DNA from: CAJQGY01 sp964417685
GTDB taxonomy: Bacteria; Pseudomonadota; Gammaproteobacteria; Magnimaribacterales; D2472
Length of the DNA stretch: 16,230 bases
Assembly: GCA_964417685.1 (NCBI GenBank)
Contig: CAYQIT010000017.1
Location: forward strand, 1 to 16,230
Direction of reading: 5' to 3'
Positions 14,563 to 16,230 of the stretch are shown in pieces. The position numbers and the translations under genes were made by a program. Position 1 is the stretch's first letter. Every line of letters starts with the position of its first letter. The notes below the pieces were generated by a model. That model saw nothing but the letters and a program-made list of their open reading frames with translations. It searched no databases and was not told the DNA's origin.

Positions 14563-15438
14563 ATGTCAAATTTTAAAAGTAAAACTGCTGTAGTCACTGG
14601 AGGAGCGGAAGGCATTGGTTTTTCAATTGCAAAAGCACTAGGAGAGCAAGGAATGAACATTGTTCTAACTGATATTGATGAAAATAATTTAAATAGTGCT
14701 GCAAATAAATTAAAAACACTTGGCATTCCAACTCATTCAGTTCTTTTAGATGTATCAGATGAAGAGCAATGGCAGCAAGTAGCAAAAAAATCAATTGAGC
14801 AGTTTGGAAAAGTTCATATGGTTGTAAATAATGCTGGTGTTGGTGGTGACTCTGGTCCAGTAGATACTCAAGATGCAAAAGGCTGGCAATGGGCAATTGA
14901 TGTGAATTTGATGGGAGTTGTTTTCGGAGCAAAGACAATTGTTCCTCTTATTAAAGAGCATGGAGAGGGTGGATGGATTTTAAATGTAGCGTCAATGGCT
15001 GGAATGGGCGGAGTGCCATATAGTGCTGCATATAATGCAACTAAGGCTGCTGTAATTGCTATATCTGAAGGCTGGTCAGAAGAGCTTAAGGATAAAAATA
15101 TTAATGTATCAGTGTTATGTCCTGCTTTTGTGAAAACAAGAATTTATGACTCTGAAAGAAATAGACCTGAAAAATATAAATTAAGCCATGATGACGGTGA
15201 GGCTGAAAATAGCTTCTCAAAAAAATCAAAGGCCATGGTTGAGAGTGGAATAGATGTTTCTATTGTAGCTAGTAGAGTCATAGAAGCACTTTTAAATAAT
15301 GAACTATATATCTTTACTCACCCGAATTATCGTCAGTTAGTTCAAAAAAGGTTTAAGGATATTGATGACGCGTTTATTAATTCAGAAAAAAGTCCTCATC
15401 TCAAAGATATTCTTAATAAAAAACTTGATATGCTTTAA
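14563..15438 (+). CDS. Short-chain dehydrogenase/reductase (classical SDR)
   Basis: 291 residues, cytoplasmic. The full classical SDR set is present: TGGAEGIG (12-19), an acidic Asp37 after the second strand suggesting NAD(H), NNAG (89-92), Asn115 (DVNLMG), Ser144 and YNATK (Tyr157, Lys161). The carboxyl tail from about 195 is longer than the 250-residue core and charged, and probably forms the substrate lid. The start is supported by AGGG at 14553-14556, six bases upstream and inside the methyltransferase gene; it abuts that gene's TAG. Substrate unknown; an alcohol, hydroxyacyl or steroid-like compound would fit the family. Confidence 0.9.
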   Translation: MSNFKSKTAVVTGGAEGIGFSIAKALGEQGMNIVLTDIDENNLNSAANKLKTLGIPTHSVLLDVSDEEQWQQVAKKSIEQFGKVHMVVNNAGVGGDSGPVDTQDAKGWQWAIDVNLMGVVFGAKTIVPLIKEHGEGGWILNVASMAGMGGVPYSAAYNATKAAVIAISEGWSEELKDKNINVSVLCPAFVKTRIYDSERNRPEKYKLSHDDGEAENSFSKKSKAMVESGIDVSIVASRVIEALLNNELYIFTHPNYRQLVQKRFKDIDDAFINSEKSPHLKDILNKKLDML

Positions 15439-15440
15439 AA

Positions 15441-16202
15441 ATGAGTGCGTCTGCTATTAAAAAAACTGCTCTTATTACTGGAGGCTCATCGGGTATAGGC
15501 CTTGCCTATGCTAAATACCTCCTTAATGAAGGGTGGGCTGTTCAAATTGTATCCAAAAATGAAGATAGATCATTAGAAGCTGTAAGCAAGCTAAATAACC
15601 CTAATGTAAAAAACTATATTTATGATTTAACTAAAAGAGATTCAATTGAAAAGTTATTTGAGCAAGCAGACAAACCTAATTTAATTGTTGCTTGTGCAGG
15701 CGAGGCTATAAATGGCAAAGCTGATAACTATTCGGATAGAGAAAAAGACAATGCATATTACTTAATGTGTGGTGGGGTAATTGATTTAATTCAAAAATAT
15801 ATTCCTCACCTAAGCGCTCAAACAAATAGTAGAGTTGTAATTATTTCAAGCATAGGGGCTATTTCACCTATGCCAAAATCATCAATCTATGCAAGCGCTA
15901 AGGCAGCTATATATGCTTACGGAAGATCACTAAACAAAGAGCTAAAAAATGTAAATGTTACAGTATCTTTGCCAGGATATGTAAAAACAGATATTCATCT
16001 AAAGTCAGGCCTTGATCATTTAAATAAAAAAATACCTTCATGGATGTGGGTGACTGCTGAGAAAGTTGTTTATGAAACTGAAAAGGCCTCTATAAATGGT
16101 AAAAGTTCAGTTATACCAGGAATAGTCTATAAATTAGCCAGCCCAATTCTTGGCTCTAACCTCGCGAATAGAGCATGGAGATCTCTAAGTAAAAGAAATT
16201 AG
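15441..16202 (+). CDS. Divergent short-chain dehydrogenase/reductase
   Basis: 253 residues, cytoplasmic. The cofactor motif TGGSSGIG (13-20) and catalytic Ser137, Tyr150 and Lys154 (IYASAK) are present. Two usual features are changed: NNAG is replaced by ACAG (84-87), and aligning with the preceding SDR puts Met109 where the tetrad Asn should be. PGYVKTDIH (178-186) is the normal substrate-loop start. The carboxyl end carries IPGIVYKLASPILG, resembling the membrane-proximal tails of DltE/YqjQ-type or ketosphinganine-reductase-type SDRs. It starts two bases after the preceding stop with no ribosome binding site, so translation is probably coupled. It may be active with altered kinetics or have another role. 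Confidence 0.85.
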   Translation: MSASAIKKTALITGGSSGIGLAYAKYLLNEGWAVQIVSKNEDRSLEAVSKLNNPNVKNYIYDLTKRDSIEKLFEQADKPNLIVACAGEAINGKADNYSDREKDNAYYLMCGGVIDLIQKYIPHLSAQTNSRVVIISSIGAISPMPKSSIYASAKAAIYAYGRSLNKELKNVNVTVSLPGYVKTDIHLKSGLDHLNKKIPSWMWVTAEKVVYETEKASINGKSSVIPGIVYKLASPILGSNLANRAWRSLSKRN

Positions 16203-16230
16203 CTAATAATAGGCGAAGAGTGGTGCGCTT
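16203..16230. other. Window end, 28 bases without an assignable feature
   Basis: After the TAG of the last SDR gene only 28 bases remain. They include a slightly more GC-rich end, but no start codon with a ribosome binding site, hairpin or known motif. The operon may or may not continue beyond the window. Confidence 0.3.

Noticed and set aside
14594..14938. Minus-strand open frame of 114 codons inside the first SDR gene
   Set aside because: Its leucine/glutamine/histidine-rich low-complexity product is what the reverse of the SDR coding sequence gives; no start signal is seen.
12916..16202. Named secondary-metabolite gene cluster
   Set aside because: There is no polyketide, peptide or terpene synthase, no carrier protein and no resistance gene; only tailoring-type enzymes are present, which are also common in catabolism.
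1..16230. Mobile element, CRISPR array, toxin-antitoxin or defence system
   Set aside because: No transposase, integrase, repeat-spacer array, nuclease or small toxin-like pair was found on reading both strands.

Overview
The window is a compact, AT-rich stretch of bacterial chromosome. Every gap is under about 110 bases, and several genes abut or share stop bases. The protein set suggests a streamlined marine gammaproteobacterium, possibly SAR86-like: a class I photolyase, a class II fumarase, a pterin dehydratase with the gammaproteobacterial-looking CEACRADAPKVS amino terminus, a guaBA operon, and many SDR/MDR oxidoreductases with strong AGA/AGG arginine use. That placement is inferred from gene style and composition; no marker gene settles it. 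I found no rRNA, tRNA, CRISPR array, insertion sequence or phage gene.

Left part (1-5391). A photolyase cut by the window start is followed by an aldehyde dehydrogenase. That gene converges on a class II aldolase/adducin-family gene, and the two stop codons share one TTAA. The aldolase gene diverges from fumC across 59 bases holding a TGATAA-N6-TTATCA inverted repeat. fumC is followed with no gap by a pterin-4a-carbinolamine dehydratase gene and then a 75-residue membrane protein.

Middle (5392-8968). guaB and guaA make GMP from IMP. The guaB promoter has a perfect extended -10 placed so that transcription should start at or next to the ATG, which suggests a leaderless mRNA. A small cupin gene converges on guaA.

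Envelope block (9046-12878). Four consecutive same-strand genes encode a glycine-rich lipoprotein, a 12-helix transporter of the nucleotide-transporter-like (YYILRPVRDAM) type, an enoyl-thioester-reductase-like MDR protein with a Sec signal peptide, and a PAP2 membrane phosphatase. The transporter and the exported reductase use CGN arginine codons far more than their neighbours, so part of this block may be foreign or under different codon selection.

Right part (12916-16202). An MDR oxidoreductase, a SAM-dependent methyltransferase and two SDR enzymes lie in tight series (gaps of 24, 0 and 2 bases) and probably form one operon. The substrate is unknown. The second SDR lacks the usual NNAG motif and the tetrad asparagine.

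I found no clear new defence or mobile system. The best leads are the exported NADPH-type reductase among envelope genes, the apparent leaderless starts at guaB and the lipoprotein gene, and the MDR-methyltransferase-SDR-SDR cluster.
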